Notes: a model not told the origin generated them from the sequence alone. A stretch of 64,000 nucleotides of DNA from Paratractidigestivibacter sp963605405 (GCA_963605405.1 CAVCUP010000003.1:124001-188000); one strand, 5' to 3'; shown: positions 1 through 8,955, counted from the first letter of the stretch. Numbers and translations are program-made.

Positions 1-833
1 GCGCCCTCGACTCGCTCGACGCCGATGACCTGCAGCTCGTTTATTGCCGACGCGGCGCAGATGCCTATGGTTCCCGTGCCGCAGTAGGCGTCGAGCACGC
101 GCTGGCCCGGCTGGAGCCGCCCGCCCTCGATGGCCAGGCGGTACAGGACCTCGGTCTGCGCGGGGTTCGTCTGATAGAAACTCGTCGGGCCGATCTCGAA
201 CTCGCAGCCAAGAAGGCGGTCGTGCATGATGCCGGCCCCGTGGAGCGTGACGTTCTTGAAGCCGAGGATGGCGTTCGTGCGCCGGTCGTTGACGTTCTGG
301 ACGATGCTCGTGACCTCGGGTGCCGCGTCGAGCACCTCGCGCACGAACTTCTCGGCGCCTCTGAGCTGCGGCGTATTCGTTACCACGGTGAGAAGCACCT
401 CGTCGGTGGCGTACCCGCAGCGCACGACGGCGTGGCGCAAAACACCTGTGCCGCGGTCCTCGTCGTAGGCGGGGATGCGGAGTTTCTCGGCGGCGCGAGC
501 GACGGCGTTCAGGATCTTGCGCGCACGGGGGTCCTCGACCAGGCATTCGTCGCAACGGACGATGTGATGGGTGCCGCGGGCGTAGAAACCGCAGGCGATG
601 CGGCCGCGCCCGGCACAGGCGAAGGGGGTCGCCGCCTTGTGGCGATACGCGAGCGGCTCGCCCTCGACGCCGACGATTTCACGCAGCTCGCCGCCGTCCT
701 CGGAGACCATGCCGGCCAGGAGCCCTGCGACTTCTTGCTGTTTGCGGCGCAGCTGGATGGGATAGGGAACGCTTAGCCACTCGCATCCGCCGCATTCGTG
801 CGCGATTCGACATGTATATGTGCGGTAACCCAT
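1..833 (-). CDS. 23S rRNA/tRNA uracil-5-methyltransferase, TrmA/RumA family (3' part outside the window)
   Basis: Reading leftward from the ATG at 833, the frame stays open to the window edge, so about 277 residues of the N-terminal part are present. The SAM-binding motif I DAYCGTGTIG appears close to the edge, typical of TrmA/RlmD-type enzymes that methylate uracil C5 in rRNA or tRNA. Near the N-terminus, C8-x5-C14-x2-C17 matches the spacing of the [4Fe-4S] ligands of RlmD. This motif comes at residue 8, so the TRAM RNA-binding domain that usually precedes it is absent. The start is supported by a GAGAGGGA ribosome site just upstream. The catalytic Cys motif lies beyond the edge. The target base cannot be told from sequence alone. 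Confidence 0.85.
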   Translation of the reverse strand, partial: MGYRTYTCRIAHECGGCEWLSVPYPIQLRRKQQEVAGLLAGMVSEDGGELREIVGVEGEPLAYRHKAATPFACAGRGRIACGFYARGTHHIVRCDECLVEDPRARKILNAVARAAEKLRIPAYDEDRGTGVLRHAVVRCGYATDEVLLTVVTNTPQLRGAEKFVREVLDAAPEVTSIVQNVNDRRTNAILGFKNVTLHGAGIMHDRLLGCEFEIGPTSFYQTNPAQTEVLYRLAIEGGRLQPGQRVLDAYCGTGTIGICAASAINELQVIGVERVEG

Positions 834-862
834 CCGTGTCCCTCTCGTCAAAATTTGCGTAC

Positions 863-887
863 CCAGCATACACGAGGCCTATGCTGG
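863..887. promoter_or_regulatory. Palindrome between divergent genes (operator-like)
   Basis: CCAGCATA and TATGCTGG form a perfect 8-bp dyad around a 9-nt spacer. It lies between the divergent methyltransferase gene and the dehydrogenase at 940. The right half contains TATGCT, a plausible -10 with TTGCGT at 855-860 upstream. Binding of a repressor here is inference; it could equally be an RNA hairpin. Confidence 0.35.
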
Positions 888-939
888 CCTTATGGGCCGG
901 TGTGCCCCGGCTCGCAAACTCATCGCATCGGAGGCGGAA

Positions 940-1893
940 ATGGGCAGCTTGGGTAAGGTCGGAATCATCGGATTGAGTCATGTGGGCGCGCATGTCGCGG
1001 ATGTGCTTCTTTCCCACGGTACCGTGGAGGAGCTGAGGTTCTGCGACCGGGACACGAAGCTTTCCCGCGCACAGGCCAACGACATGCTCGACGCCATGGC
1101 GTATTACCCGCGTCGCGCCCGCGTTATCGACTGCGCGTGCGACTACGAGGAGCTCGCGGGATGCGACGTCATCGTCAACGCGGCCGGCCACGTGGCAGCG
1201 TCGAAGACGAACCGCGACGCCGAGAACCTGCTCACGCCCGCGGAGGTCGCGACCTTCGCGCCCCGGATCATGGCCGCCGGCTTCGACGGTGTGTGGGTGA
1301 CCATCGCGAACCCGTGTGACGTCGTGGCCCTTGAGCTGCAAAAACAGACGGGGATGGACCCGCGGCGCATCATCGGATCGGGCACCGCGCTCGATTCCTC
1401 GCGTCTGCGCCATGCGCTCGCGGACACCACGGGTTATGACCCGGCGAGCGTGAATGCCTGGATGCTCGGCGAGCACGGTTTCTCTGAGTTCGCGTGCTTT
1501 AGCCATGCGGCGATCGGTTGCCTGACGTTGGACGAGGTCGAGGCGCAGTCCGGCATCAAGCTCGACCGCGCGGCCATCGAAGAACAGGCCACGCACGGCG
1601 GCTACATCACCATGGCGGGGAAGTGTTGTACCGAGTACTCGGTCTCGCGCGCCTCGGCGCAGATCGTGGAGGCGGTGCTTGGCGACACCAAGCTCGTGAC
1701 CCCGGTGTCGACGCTGGTCGAGGACGTCTACGGCGTGAGCGGCATCTATTCGAGCCTTCCGTGCGTCATCGGCGCCGAGGGTGTTGAACAGGTCTTCGTT
1801 CCTGAGCTTTCTGAGGACGAGGTGGCCAAGTGGCACGCGACCTGCGAGCACATCGCCGCTAACGTCGCCGCCTTCGAGGCCAGCAAAGCGTAG
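940..1893 (+). CDS. L-lactate/malate dehydrogenase family NAD-dependent oxidoreductase (L-2-hydroxyisocaproate dehydrogenase-like)
   Basis: The 317-residue protein has the LDH/MDH fold order. The nucleotide motif GIIGLSHVGAHVA sits at the N-terminus, TALDSSRLR contains the substrate-binding Arg155 and Asp152, and GEHGFSEF contains the catalytic His179. The family reversibly reduces 2-oxo acids with NADH in the cytoplasm. The glycine loop reads GLSHVG rather than GAGxVG, and the mobile loop (GHVAASKTNRDAENL) is unlike classical LDH. I therefore favour a branched 2-hydroxyacid dehydrogenase such as HicDH, although lactate dehydrogenase remains possible. The ATG at 940 follows GGAGGCGG. A longer in-frame start at 892 has no ribosome site. 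The gene is monocistronic and is followed by a palindromic element. Confidence 0.85.
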   Translation: MGSLGKVGIIGLSHVGAHVADVLLSHGTVEELRFCDRDTKLSRAQANDMLDAMAYYPRRARVIDCACDYEELAGCDVIVNAAGHVAASKTNRDAENLLTPAEVATFAPRIMAAGFDGVWVTIANPCDVVALELQKQTGMDPRRIIGSGTALDSSRLRHALADTTGYDPASVNAWMLGEHGFSEFACFSHAAIGCLTLDEVEAQSGIKLDRAAIEEQATHGGYITMAGKCCTEYSVSRASAQIVEAVLGDTKLVTPVSTLVEDVYGVSGIYSSLPCVIGAEGVEQVFVPELSEDEVAKWHATCEHIAANVAAFEASKA

Positions 1894-1924
1894 TTCGGCT
1901 GCAGATTAGGCGCTTCGATTCATT

Positions 1925-2051
1925 AACTCTGACTTTTTGCACTTTAAATTTGTGTTTGCCGGGTAGCCGGGCCTCGTTTCCTGCGGTTTTGGGTGGAAAC
2001 GAGGCCCGGCTATCTAACGTTCTGAGTTTTAAAGTGCGAAAAGTCAGAGTT
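1925..2051. repeat. Family B palindromic intergenic element, copy 1
   Basis: Inverted arms of 24 nt lie at 1925-1948 and 2028-2051. They match at all positions except one that is a G-U pair in RNA. A second perfect 16-bp dyad is nested inside (1966-1981 with 1995-2010). The arms end in GCACTTTAAA, as in the copy at 16931, and CACTTTAAA recurs at 24273. The element lies between the dehydrogenase and the radical SAM gene and may help end transcription of the former. It could be a mobile palindromic repeat or a structured RNA. Confidence 0.8.
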
Positions 2052-2139
2052 TGTTTGTCCACGGGTGTTTAACGGAGGGTGCGTACCTGAATCGACTCGA
2101 ATTTCGTTTCATTTTCCTGAACCCAGTTCAAAATCACTG

Positions 2140-2167
2140 TTTACGTGTTCAGAAATCGGGGTAGTAT
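2140..2167 (+). promoter_or_regulatory. Candidate promoter of the radical SAM gene
   Basis: TTTACG (2140-2145) and TAGTAT (2162-2167) are separated by 16 bp and lie about 70 bp before the start codon. The region also holds TGAACCCAGTTCA-like half sites at 2118-2132. This is inferred from consensus similarity only. Confidence 0.35.
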
Positions 2168-2236
2168 GGGGTCGAGATTTGAAGCGGGTTCAAAAATCGC
2201 CGTGGGGGCGGTGCCCGTAATCAAAGGAGGGGCACC

Positions 2237-3715
2237 ATGCAATCCAAGATTGCCCATGCAGCGGAGCGAAAGGCGTTCAGTGTCGCGCTCGACCAGATCA
2301 TCAAGACGGCGAGCGGCCCCGACCGCGAGGAAAAGCTCGACAAGCTGCTCGATATGGCCGGCAAGCTGCTCAAGGACACGTCCCCCGGCGCCATCCGCGG
2401 CATCCGCAACGGCCTGTACCCGGGCTCCAAGTGGGAGCAGTTCCTCTGGGATGTCATCGACAACACCGACCACCACGTCCTCAAGACCTCGATCCTGAAC
2501 GGCGGCTACGAGGCGGCGTTCCGCGGACTGCGCAACACCACCGCCAACGCCGAGAAGGAGCAGTGCAACGTTCCGTGGATCATCCTCTTCGATCCCACGA
2601 GCGCCTGCAACAAGAAGTGCGTCGGCTGCTGGGCTGCCGATTACGGCAACAGCCTCAACCTCTCGTATGAGGACATGGATCGCCTGGTCACGGAGGGCTC
2701 CGACCTCGGCTGCCACCTCTATATGCTCACCGGCGGCGAGCCGCTCGTCCGCAAGCGCGACGTCATCCGCCTCGCCGAGGCCCACAACGACTGCCTGTTC
2801 AACATCTTCACCAACGCCTCCCTCATCGACCAGGCCTTCTGCGACGAGGTCAAGCGCGTGGGCAACATCGTCTTCAGCGTCTCGCTTGAGGGCACGGAGG
2901 ACTCCAACGACGGTCGCCGCGGCGACGGGTCCTACCAGGAGGTCATGCGCGCCTTCGACCTCATGCACGCAAACGGCCTGCTCTACGGCACGTCCACGGC
3001 CTACACCCGCGCCAACACCGAGATGGTCAGCTCCGACGAGTACTTCGACAAGATCATCGAGAAGGGTTGCCGCTGGGCCTGGTACTTCCACTACATGCCC
3101 GTCGGCGAGGGCGCCTCGGTCGACCTTTGCCCGACCGTCGAGCAGCGCGAGTACATGCTCAAGCGCATCCGCGAGGTCCGCGCCGTCGAGGGCGGCAAGC
3201 CTATCTTTGCCATGGACTTCCAGAATGACGGCGAGTACGTGGGCGGCTGCATCGCCGGCGGCCGTGTGTATTGCCACATCAACGCCCGCGGCGACGTGGA
3301 GCCCTGCGTCTTTATTCACTACTCCAACGCCAACATCAAGGAGCAGTCGCTGCTCGAGTGCCTCAAGCAGCCCATCTTCCAGGCATATCGTCGTCACTAC
3401 CCCTTTAACGACAACATGCTCAAGCCCTGCCCGATGCTCGAGAACCCGGAGATCCTGCCGGAGATCGTCCACGAGGCCGACGCCAAGTGCACCGAGTATG
3501 TGACGCCCGAGGATGTCGACCACCTCTGTGCCCGCACCTCGGTCTACGCCAAGAGTTGGGAACAGCGCGCCGAGGAGCTGTGGCTCGAGCAGCACCCCAC
3601 CGGCAAGAAGGTCTATGCTGACGAGGTCTCCAACCTGGGAGTCGACGAGAAGGCCAAGCTCATCGCCGAGGCCGACGCCCAGGACGCCGTCTCCGTGGAG
3701 GTCGCTGCCGAGTAG
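2237..3715 (+). CDS. Radical SAM protein with SPASM-like C-terminal region
   Basis: The 492-residue protein carries the [4Fe-4S]-SAM motif C-x3-C-x2-C as CNKKCVGC at about residue 124, followed by the GGEP-type motif TGGEPLVR. Additional cysteines at CIAGGRVYC, EPCVF and LKPCPM suggest an auxiliary Fe-S (SPASM-like) region. Such enzymes cleave SAM to a 5'-deoxyadenosyl radical and modify proteins, peptides or small molecules, normally under anaerobic conditions. An N-terminal helical extension of about 110 residues precedes the catalytic core. The ATG follows a strong AAAGGAGG site. No precursor peptide gene is visible next to it, so the substrate is unknown. It stands alone between a palindromic element and a terminator-like hairpin. 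Confidence 0.8.
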   Translation: MQSKIAHAAERKAFSVALDQIIKTASGPDREEKLDKLLDMAGKLLKDTSPGAIRGIRNGLYPGSKWEQFLWDVIDNTDHHVLKTSILNGGYEAAFRGLRNTTANAEKEQCNVPWIILFDPTSACNKKCVGCWAADYGNSLNLSYEDMDRLVTEGSDLGCHLYMLTGGEPLVRKRDVIRLAEAHNDCLFNIFTNASLIDQAFCDEVKRVGNIVFSVSLEGTEDSNDGRRGDGSYQEVMRAFDLMHANGLLYGTSTAYTRANTEMVSSDEYFDKIIEKGCRWAWYFHYMPVGEGASVDLCPTVEQREYMLKRIREVRAVEGGKPIFAMDFQNDGEYVGGCIAGGRVYCHINARGDVEPCVFIHYSNANIKEQSLLECLKQPIFQAYRRHYPFNDNMLKPCPMLENPEILPEIVHEADAKCTEYVTPEDVDHLCARTSVYAKSWEQRAEELWLEQHPTGKKVYADEVSNLGVDEKAKLIAEADAQDAVSVEVAAE

Positions 3716-3796
3716 GGGGCCTCTTTCCGCCGTGTGCATATCCCGGCAAGGCCCCTCAACTATGTGCCAATAAACAAATAAACCCCAGTTCAACGC

Positions 3797-3826
3797 AGGG
3801 CCCGTCGCAAACGCGCGATGGGCCCT
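3797..3826 (+). terminator. Hairpin after the radical SAM gene
   Basis: AGGGCCCGTCGC pairs with GCGATGGGCCCT over 12 bp, including one G-U, with a 6-nt loop. No T-run follows, so termination efficiency is uncertain. Confidence 0.5.
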
Positions 3827-3949
3827 CATCACGTTCACGGTACTTGTTCGTGCGCTGCCCGAAAGCATGGTCGGTGTGCCCTCCTACGTGGGTATGGTTT
3901 GCTGCAACGTGCGTTGCATCACGCGAAACACTCCGACGAGGGAGGCATC

Positions 3950-6025
3950 ATGGCAGCAAAGGCACCTGAGAGCGTGAAGAATGTGGTCCTGGTGGGCCAA
4001 GGCGGCGTGGGCAAGACCATGCTCGCCGAGGCCATGCTCCACCTGACGGGCCGCACCACCCGTTTGGGAGGCCACGCGGGCACCAAGCCCACGCTTGACT
4101 ACGACGGCGAGGAAGGCGAGCGCGGATTCTCGATCTCCACGTCAATCGCGCCCGTCGAGTGGGAGGGCACCCGCATCAACGTCCTCGACGCCCCCTGCTA
4201 CCCCGACTTCGTCGGCGACGCGTACGCCGCGATGTCCGCCTGCGAGACCGCGCTCTTCGTGGTCGACGCCGCGTCCGGCCCCGGCACCGTGACCACGCGC
4301 CTCTGGTACGCGGCCGAGGATCTCTCGCTGGCCCGCGCGGTCTTTATCAACCGCATCGATCGCGCCGACGCCGACTACGACCTCGCGTTCGCCGCGCTCC
4401 AGGAGCGCTTTGGCAATAAGCTCGCCGCGGTGACCATCCCCATGGGCTCCGGCGAGGCCTTCGAGGGCGTCATCGACGTCGTCCACATGAAGGCGCGCCA
4501 CCTCGAGGACGGCAAGCCCGTGGTCACGGACGTCCCCGCCGCCTATGCCGACGCCGCGGCCGATGCCCGAGCGCTGCTCACCGACCTCGTGGCCGAGGCC
4601 GATGACGAGATCATGATGAAGTACCTCGAGGGCGAGGAGATCACGCAGGAGGAGCTCGAGGGGCTTCTTGCCAAGGCGCTGGTCGAGCGCATCTTTGTCC
4701 CCGTGTTCACGGGCAGCTGCGTGCGTGAGGAGGGCGTCATCTCGTTCATGGATGCGGTGGTCGGCTGGTTCCCGGCGATGGCCGATTTCGGGCGCATCCC
4801 CCTGGTCAACGGCGAGCAGCTCGACATCTCCGCCGACGACGACCGTCCGGTCGCCTTCGCCTTCAAGTCGCTCAACGACCCCCAGAACGGGCGCCTCAGC
4901 TTCCTTAAGGTGCTTGCGGGTACCATTGCCCCCGGCACCGAGCTCACCAACGCGCGTACACGCAAGTCCGAGCGCCTGGGACATCTTTATCTCATGTGCG
5001 GTAAAGAGACGAGTGAGGTCAAGTTCGCAGCAGCGGGCGACATCGTCGTCGTCCCCAAGCTCGAGGCGCAGACGGGCGACACCCTCTCCGTTACCGGTAA
5101 GGTCGAGGCCGCCGCGTTCCGGTTCCCGAACTCGCTCTACCGCATCGCCATTGAGCCCGACAAACGGGGCACCGAGGGTAAGCTTTATGCCTTCCTCGAG
5201 AAGTCCGCAGACGCCGACCCGACCCTCAAGGTCGAGCGCGATGAGGACACGGGCCAGACCGTCATCTCCGCCATCGGCGAGGCGCAGGTCAGCGTGCTGC
5301 TCGATCGCCTCGAGGACCGCGCCGGCGTGACCGCCCACACCGTCGCGCTCAAGATCCCGTATCGCGAGACCATCCGACGCGTCGCCTCCGCGCAGGGCCG
5401 CCACAAGAAGCAGACCGGCGGCGCCGGCCAGTACGGCGACTGCTGGCTGCGCGTCGAGCCGAACCCGGGCGCCGGCTATGAGTTCGTCGACGAGGTCGTG
5501 GGCGGCCACATCCCGCGCGGCTTCATCCCCGCCATCGACAAGGGCGTCCAGGAGACCATGAAGGACGGCGTGCTTGCCGGCTACCCGATGATCGACGTGA
5601 AGGTCGCCGTGTACGAGGGCTCCTATCACGCCGTCGACTCCAACGAGATGGCCTTCAAGACGGCCGCCCGCATCGGCTTCCAGAAGGCCGTCGAGCAGGC
5701 CGAACCCGTGCTGCTCGAACCGATGGCGCACCTTTCCATTACCGTGCCGGACAGCTACGCCGGCTCCGTGATGGGCGACGTCTCGGCGAGCCGCGGACGT
5801 GTCGAGGGCATGGTGGCAGGCGACGGCGTGACGGCGGGCCAGACCACGGTCGAGGCCACGATCCCGTATGCCGAGGTCACCGACTATGCGACCCGCCTGC
5901 GCTCGCTCTCGCGCGGCACCGGCGAGTTCACGCTCGAGCTCTGCGGCTATGAGCAGGTCCCGCACGACATCCAGCAGAAGCTCGCGGCCGAGTACGCAGC
6001 CCGCCGCGCCGCCGGCGAGAAGTAA
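3950..6025 (+). CDS. Elongation factor G-like protein (EF-G paralogue, FusA2 type)
   Basis: The 691-residue protein has the EF-G domain order: G domain, domain II, then the III-V region with GQYGDCWLRVEP and GSVMGDVSASRGRVEG. The P-loop GQGGVGKT is intact. The G3 motif reads D80-A-P-C-Y instead of D-x-P-G-H, so the catalytic His position is Tyr and the Gly is Cys. G4 reads N134-R-I-D instead of NKxD. This resembles the EF-G2/FusA2 class known from actinobacteria, whose GTPase activity and role are poorly defined, and not the housekeeping translocase. No ribosomal protein genes are nearby, which agrees with a paralogue. The ATG at 3950 follows GGGAGGC, and it ends just before a terminator. Confidence 0.85.
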   Translation: MAAKAPESVKNVVLVGQGGVGKTMLAEAMLHLTGRTTRLGGHAGTKPTLDYDGEEGERGFSISTSIAPVEWEGTRINVLDAPCYPDFVGDAYAAMSACETALFVVDAASGPGTVTTRLWYAAEDLSLARAVFINRIDRADADYDLAFAALQERFGNKLAAVTIPMGSGEAFEGVIDVVHMKARHLEDGKPVVTDVPAAYADAAADARALLTDLVAEADDEIMMKYLEGEEITQEELEGLLAKALVERIFVPVFTGSCVREEGVISFMDAVVGWFPAMADFGRIPLVNGEQLDISADDDRPVAFAFKSLNDPQNGRLSFLKVLAGTIAPGTELTNARTRKSERLGHLYLMCGKETSEVKFAAAGDIVVVPKLEAQTGDTLSVTGKVEAAAFRFPNSLYRIAIEPDKRGTEGKLYAFLEKSADADPTLKVERDEDTGQTVISAIGEAQVSVLLDRLEDRAGVTAHTVALKIPYRETIRRVASAQGRHKKQTGGAGQYGDCWLRVEPNPGAGYEFVDEVVGGHIPRGFIPAIDKGVQETMKDGVLAGYPMIDVKVAVYEGSYHAVDSNEMAFKTAARIGFQKAVEQAEPVLLEPMAHLSITVPDSYAGSVMGDVSASRGRVEGMVAGDGVTAGQTTVEATIPYAEVTDYATRLRSLSRGTGEFTLELCGYEQVPHDIQQKLAAEYAARRAAGEK

Positions 6026-6050
6026 CGTCGAGTGTCAAACCCCTGCAAGA

Positions 6051-6088
6051 AAGCGCCGACCCCTCCCGGGGCCGGCGCTTCTTCTCAC
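6051..6088 (+). terminator. Rho-independent terminator of the EF-G-like gene
   Basis: AAGCGCCG pairs with CGGCGCTT, with further GC pairing inside, followed by a pyrimidine-rich CTTCTTCTC tail. Confidence 0.7.
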
Positions 6089-6113
6089 TTTCGGTATAGG
6101 GTAGGGAGGCAAG

Positions 6114-7100
6114 GTGACCGACCGCGAGCTGATCATTGGTTATGGCTCCGCGCTGGACTTTTGGCGGGCGGCCCGCATCGCGGGAGCGGGTCCGGCGACG
6201 GACCCGGAAGGCGTCGTCTATGGAATGCGCCGAGATGACGACCTTATGCCGCGCGTAAGAAGATTGGCCGACCTGTGCTGCTCGGGCGTGCCCCTCGACG
6301 GCGTTGTGGTTGAGCGCGGTAAACGCCGTCACTGCGATGCCCTGAGCGACCGCGTGTGGAAGGGCCCGCTCTCCGGGCAACTGACCAAGTTAGACGACGA
6401 TGCGTGGGTGTGCTCCTTCGCGGCCACGTTTGTGCAGCTTGCGGGCATATTGAATGAGGTCGAGCTCGCGGCGCTCGCCTATGAGATGTGCGGCTCGTAC
6501 GGGTTGCCGCCCACAGGCACCGATGAGGGTGCTCAGGACCTGACGCCCTTGTCGTCGGTCGCCGAGCTTAAGGCATATGCGTCTGCTGCCCAGGCGCTGG
6601 GAACGCGCGGCGGAAGACGAGCCTGCGGTTCGCTGGGTCTCGTGGTCGAAGGGTCCAATTCTCCCCGGGAGACGGATATTGCCCTATTGCTGAGCCTCTC
6701 TCGGCGGAAGGGCGGATATGACCTGCGGGGATTCAAAATGAACGCCGAGGTCAAGGTTCCAAAGGCGCGGCGTCCCGCTTTGGGCCAGGCTGTGATTCGG
6801 CCGGATTTCTTATGGCCCGATAGGAATGTGGCTTTGGAATACGACAGCAACGCCCATCACCTTACTCCGCAGGAAAAAGAGCACGACGAGGCGCGTCGCC
6901 GCGTGCTCGAAAGCATGGGGTACAGGGTGCTCGTGATGACCAACGAGGTGCTTCGAAGCGACATCAAGCTCGGCGCCCTCATGGCGGACCTGCAAAATGC
7001 ATTGGGGGTGCGCCGGCCCGCGCCAAGTGTCGCGGTGCTGAGGGCTCAGGAGGAGATGCGCTGGCGTGCCGTGCAAGGTTTTGCGTCAAGTGCGACGTAA
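6114..7100 (+). CDS. DUF559-type nuclease-like protein with unassigned N-terminal region
   Basis: The 328-residue protein starts at a GTG after GGGAGGC. Its C-terminal part (about residues 215-300) resembles the DUF559/Vsr-like endonuclease fold. It has IRPDFLWPDRNVALEYDS, with an acidic residue pair before a conserved E-Y-D, and then YRVLVMTNEVLRSD. The N-terminal 200 residues look like those of actinobacterial proteins that pair an AbiEi-like region with DUF559, but I cannot confirm this. Codon use is less GC-biased than in neighbouring genes (TTA codons occur), which fits an accessory gene. The last residues, VQGFASSAT, and the stop codon are encoded by the first unit of the repeat element at 7072. 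The original C-terminus was therefore probably replaced or extended by repeat insertion. Confidence 0.6.
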   Translation: MTDRELIIGYGSALDFWRAARIAGAGPATDPEGVVYGMRRDDDLMPRVRRLADLCCSGVPLDGVVVERGKRRHCDALSDRVWKGPLSGQLTKLDDDAWVCSFAATFVQLAGILNEVELAALAYEMCGSYGLPPTGTDEGAQDLTPLSSVAELKAYASAAQALGTRGGRRACGSLGLVVEGSNSPRETDIALLLSLSRRKGGYDLRGFKMNAEVKVPKARRPALGQAVIRPDFLWPDRNVALEYDSNAHHLTPQEKEHDEARRRVLESMGYRVLVMTNEVLRSDIKLGALMADLQNALGVRRPAPSVAVLRAQEEMRWRAVQGFASSAT

Positions 7101-7284
7101 CGGACGAGGCGCTGCAAAGTTTTGCGTCAAGTGCTGCGCAGAAAAGGTGTCATGAGGCTTAAAAGCCGGGAATTTGCCTCATTTAAGCCTTCAAGAGAGG
7201 CCTGGAGCCAATTTCTACGTCGCACTTGGCGCAAAACCTTGCAAGGAGACCCCTCCAACGTCGCACTTGAGTTAAAACTTTGCA
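7072..7284. repeat. Family A four-unit element (forward-forward-reverse-reverse), copy 1
   Basis: Two direct units, TGCAARGTTTTGCGTCAAGTGC at 7072-7100 and 7113-7140, are followed by two inverted units at 7217-7243 and 7258-7284. The inner spacer of about 76 nt contains its own inverted repeats (CATGAGGC with GCCTCAT). The total of 213 bp matches the copies at 33065 and 63279 almost exactly, although the spacers differ. The first unit overlaps the 3' end of the upstream gene. Confidence 0.85.
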
Positions 7285-7522
7285 GCGCAAAACGGCGCCG
7301 ACCCTGTGGGAGGGGTTGCCACCGTCCTGCGGGGATATTTGGGCGGCCCGCCCGAGGCCCGGAAGCGCGTGGGGCCGGCCGGCAAGGGCTGACGGCGCTG
7401 CAATGGGTATGAAACAAGTTGCAGTACTCGACCTGCTAAAATCCAAGCCTTAAGCCGCGTGCGCAGACGTCCTGCGCGCGGCCGCATCTGACCATCGACC
7501 CAAGGAGGTCGCGCAATCGCGC
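7285..7522. other. Intergenic region before the CNNM/CorC gene
   Basis: No gene is visible. The stretch is GC-rich. It contains TAAAAT at 7437-7442, a possible -10, though no good -35 is seen. A bulged hairpin at about 7454-7482 lies in the probable leader of the next gene. Confidence 0.4.
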
Positions 7523-8878
7523 ATGGACGTAGCCATTAGTATTAGCGTCACGCTTATTCTCACCCTGGTCAACGGCTTCTTCTCGGCATCCGAGATGGCG
7601 GTGACCACCGCGAAGAGGGCCCTTCTCGAGCCCGAGGCCGAGGAGGGCGACAAACGCGCGAAGAACGCCCTTGACCTCTCGTCCGACTCCGACCAGTTCC
7701 TGGCGACCATTCAGGTGGCCATCACGCTCGTGGGCTTCGCGTCCTCGGCCTTCGCCGCCACTAGCCTCTCCGATCCGTTGGCCTCCTGGCTTGTGGGCCT
7801 CGGCCTCGCCGAGGGCATCTCGGGCACCGTCGCCGTCGTGGCCATCACGCTCATCGTGGCCTATGTCTCGACTGTCGTGGGCGAGCTCGTGCCCAAGCGG
7901 CTCGCTCTGGCCAACGCCGAGTCCGTGGCCAAGTCTGTGGCAGGCCCCATCCGCGGCTTCATGAAAATCGCCGCCCCGCTCGTGTGGCTCACTTCCAAGT
8001 CCGCCGCCGGCCTCGCGGCCATTCTCGGCATCAAGTCCGCCGATGACCGCCAGGACGTGTCGGAGGAGGAGCTCAAGTACATGGTCACCGACTCCGACGA
8101 CCTCTCCGATGAGGAGAAGTCCATGATCCACGAGGTCATCGACCTGGGCGACACCATCGCCCGCGAGGTCATGATCCCGCGTGTGGACATGACCTGCGTC
8201 GAGGACACCAAGAACTTGAACGAGGTGCTCGGCCTTATGCGCCGCACCGGCTTCTCGCGCGTGCCCGTCTACCACGGCTCCGTCGACCGCGTGATTGGCA
8301 TCGCCCACATCAAGGACATCATCAGCCCCATCATTGACGGCGGCAAGGGCGGCGCGCTCATCGGCGATTACGTGCGCACGGCAAACTACGTGCCCGACAC
8401 CAAGGACATCATCCCGCTGCTTTCCGAGATGCAGACGAGCCACGACCAGATGGTCATCGTCGTCGACGAATACGGCGGCACCGCGGGCGTCCTCACGCTC
8501 GAGGACATCGTTGAGGAGATCGTCGGCGAGATCGAGGACGAGTTCGACCCCGATAACAAGTATCTGACCAAGCTTTCCGACAACGAGTGGCTGGTGGACG
8601 GCCGTTTTTCGATTGACGACGCGATTGAGCTCGGTTGGCCGATTGAGGACAACGAGGAGTACGAGACGGTTGCCGGCTACGTGCTCGAGCTCGCAGACAA
8701 GGTCCCGCACCCCGGCGATCTCTACGAGAAGGACGGCTACTTCTTCCGCGTGCAGTCCATGCGCGGCCGCCGCGTGAGCCTGCTGCGCGTGACCGCTCCC
8801 GAGCTCGAGCAGGAAGACGCGCAAGACGAGTCCGCCTCGGCCGCTGGCGATAAGGACTCGGACGCCGACAAAAGATAG
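7523..8878 (+). CDS. CNNM/CorC (hemolysin C) family membrane protein with CBS domains
   Basis: The 451-residue protein has the standard order. A DUF21/CNNM membrane domain with about four hydrophobic segments (residues 1-150) starts with NGFFSASEMAV and contains VGELVPKRLAL. A CBS pair follows (about 215-340: VMIPRVDMTCV, GIAHIKDI, YGGTAGVLTLEDIVEEIVGEI). The C-terminal CorC/HlyC domain is at about 355-435. Relatives include the Mg2+/Co2+ efflux proteins CorB/CorC and MpfA, so magnesium export is the most likely role. The older hemolysin name is misleading. A GGAGGT site lies about 14 nt upstream of the ATG, slightly long. The last 25 residues are acidic and low in complexity. Confidence 0.9.
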   Translation: MDVAISISVTLILTLVNGFFSASEMAVTTAKRALLEPEAEEGDKRAKNALDLSSDSDQFLATIQVAITLVGFASSAFAATSLSDPLASWLVGLGLAEGISGTVAVVAITLIVAYVSTVVGELVPKRLALANAESVAKSVAGPIRGFMKIAAPLVWLTSKSAAGLAAILGIKSADDRQDVSEEELKYMVTDSDDLSDEEKSMIHEVIDLGDTIAREVMIPRVDMTCVEDTKNLNEVLGLMRRTGFSRVPVYHGSVDRVIGIAHIKDIISPIIDGGKGGALIGDYVRTANYVPDTKDIIPLLSEMQTSHDQMVIVVDEYGGTAGVLTLEDIVEEIVGEIEDEFDPDNKYLTKLSDNEWLVDGRFSIDDAIELGWPIEDNEEYETVAGYVLELADKVPHPGDLYEKDGYFFRVQSMRGRRVSLLRVTAPELEQEDAQDESASAAGDKDSDADKR

Positions 8879-8955
8879 CCCGCGCCGCGCGCGGTGACTA
8901 CAATGGGTAAAATGCGCCGCGCCCGGATATCAGGGCCAGATTGAGAGGGGCCGCG

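Noticed and set aside
6114..7100. Toxin-antitoxin or restriction system
   Set aside because: Only one gene with a nuclease-like domain; no partner or methyltransferase is beside it.
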